DNA of 15,281 bases from an uncultured Veillonella sp. (GTDB taxonomy: Bacteria; Bacillota; Negativicutes; Veillonellales; Veillonellaceae): contig URSE01000022.1 of assembly GCA_900550455.1 (NCBI GenBank), positions 1 to 15,281 of the forward strand. Reading direction: 5' to 3'. The translations under genes were made by a program, and so were the position numbers. The notes beneath the pieces were generated by a model that made no database searches, was not told the origin of the DNA, and saw only the letters and a program-made list of their open reading frames with translations. This document shows positions 14,959-15,281 of the stretch, in pieces. Position 1 is the first letter of the stretch. Each line of letters opens with the position of its first letter.

Positions 14959-14992
14959 TTGACTTATTTTAATGTAGTATTTAAAATAAGTC
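14959..14992 (+). promoter_or_regulatory. Promoter overlapped by a perfect 12-base inverted repeat
   Basis: TTGACT (14959-14964) and TAAAAT (14982-14987) are 17 bases apart. The arms GACTTATTTTAA (14961-14972) and TTAAAATAAGTC (14981-14992) are perfect reverse complements around eight bases, so the repeat starts in the -35 and ends just past the -10. That placement is typical of a dimeric repressor operator. The leader to the gene at 15161 would be about 165 bases. Confidence 0.6.
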
Positions 14993-15062
14993 CGTTGCTT
15001 TGCATAATGTGAAATAGATGTGAATATAAATCGATAAAATTAATAAAACTATATCGAAAATA

Positions 15063-15091
15063 TTGACTTAACTATCTAATTATGGCATAGT
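15063..15091 (+). promoter_or_regulatory. Second promoter-like site before the last gene
   Basis: TTGACT (15063-15068) and CATAGT (15086-15091) are 17 bases apart; TAGTAT at 15088 is an alternative -10. It repeats the octamer TTGACTTA of the upstream promoter at 14959. The -10 is weak. Confidence 0.35.
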
Positions 15092-15160
15092 ATGTAGTGT
15101 AATATTCCTTAGAGTCATGAATGGCCGATTAGGGAAATAGCTATTAATAGGAGAATAGGT

Positions 15161-15281
15161 ATGCTGGATTGTGAACAAAAGCGAGTCGCTGAAGACCAAA
15201 TTATAGAACACTTTGATACCATACAATTGTCTACCAAGGATAAAATCGTTGTAGAAGAGCATGAACGTTTATCTCAACATT
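15161..15281 (+). CDS. Start of an unrecognised protein, cut by the window end
   Basis: ATG 15161 follows AGGAG (15149-15153) at seven bases, and 40 codons stay open to the window end. The visible part begins MLDCEQKRVAEDQ and continues charged and helical, with IVVEEHERLSQH at 29-40. It shows no signal peptide or membrane segment, so a cytoplasmic protein is likely. No family can be named from this fragment. It has the most elaborate upstream region in the window, which suggests regulated expression. Confidence 0.6.
   Translation, partial: MLDCEQKRVAEDQIIEHFDTIQLSTKDKIVVEEHERLSQH

Larger units (their letters stand above)
14835..15160. other. AT-rich control region of 326 bases without a confident gene
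   Basis: It holds a possible 28-codon ORF (14850-14936), a perfect 12-base inverted repeat over a promoter (14959-14992), a looser pair TCGATA (15031-15036) with TATCGA (15052-15057), and a second promoter-like site (15063-15091). No terminator with a proper stem is seen after the EamA gene. The region is much richer in A+T than the flanking genes, as expected for a regulated promoter region of the gene at 15161. Confidence 0.6.

Noticed and set aside
15080..15262. Open frame of 60 codons on the - strand at the window end
   Set aside because: It overlaps the promoter region and the better-supported + strand start at 15161 with its AGGAG box, and has no visible ribosome binding site.
1..15281. 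CRISPR arrays, insertion sequences, integrase or attachment sites, phage genes
   Set aside because: No direct-repeat arrays, transposase-like frames or terminal repeats were seen. The tRNA-Lys 3' end has no visible duplicate that would suggest integration.

Overview
The window comes from a low-to-mid G+C Firmicute-type anaerobe. Lines sampled by eye run about 42-50% G+C, Shine-Dalgarno boxes are strong AGGAG types, promoters are TATAAT-rich and terminators are classical hairpin plus T-run. The gene set is molybdenum cofactor (Moco) synthesis, formate-tetrahydrofolate ligase with formimino-THF cyclodeaminase, a xanthine-type NCS2 permease and several organic-acid/amino-acid carriers. My best guess is a Negativicute close to Veillonella. 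That is inference from gene content; no rRNA or phylogenetic marker settles it. All confident genes lie on the + strand.

Layout. 1-181: end of an upstream terminator and a candidate promoter region. 182-2519: a two-gene Moco unit, a MobA-MobB fusion followed by moeA. 2614-3903: a glutamate/aspartate-type cation symporter. 4129-5418: an SLC13-type anion/Na+ carrier behind a structured leader. 5597-7898: ftfL-fchA, a two-gene one-carbon folate operon. 8111-9475: an NCS2 xanthine/uracil-type permease with PurBox-like sites upstream. 9723-11185: a MOSC protein and moaA, again Moco biology. 11232-11307: tRNA-Lys(CUU). 11365-12264: RarD-type carrier. 12384-13883: threonine synthase. 13965-14834: EamA-type exporter. 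14835-15160: AT-rich control region with a 12-bp inverted repeat over a promoter and a possible 28-codon ORF. 15161-end: start of an unrecognised gene.

How the genes may work together. FtfL and FchA are the two enzymes that turn formimino-THF into formate plus ATP in purine-fermenting anaerobes. The adjacent permease carries xanthine-permease features, and Moco is the cofactor of xanthine dehydrogenase, so much of the window can be read as a purine-use and Moco neighbourhood. The catabolic dehydrogenase itself is not here. Threonine synthase sits between two DMT-family carriers, which could be amino-acid exporters.

Nothing in the window looks like a mobile element, CRISPR array, phage or defence island. 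The least-explained parts are regulatory: terminator-like hairpins lying between a promoter and a transporter start (2557-2591, 4031-4079), genes placed just behind terminators (11365, 13965), and the palindromic promoter at 14959-14992. No clearly new system is visible.
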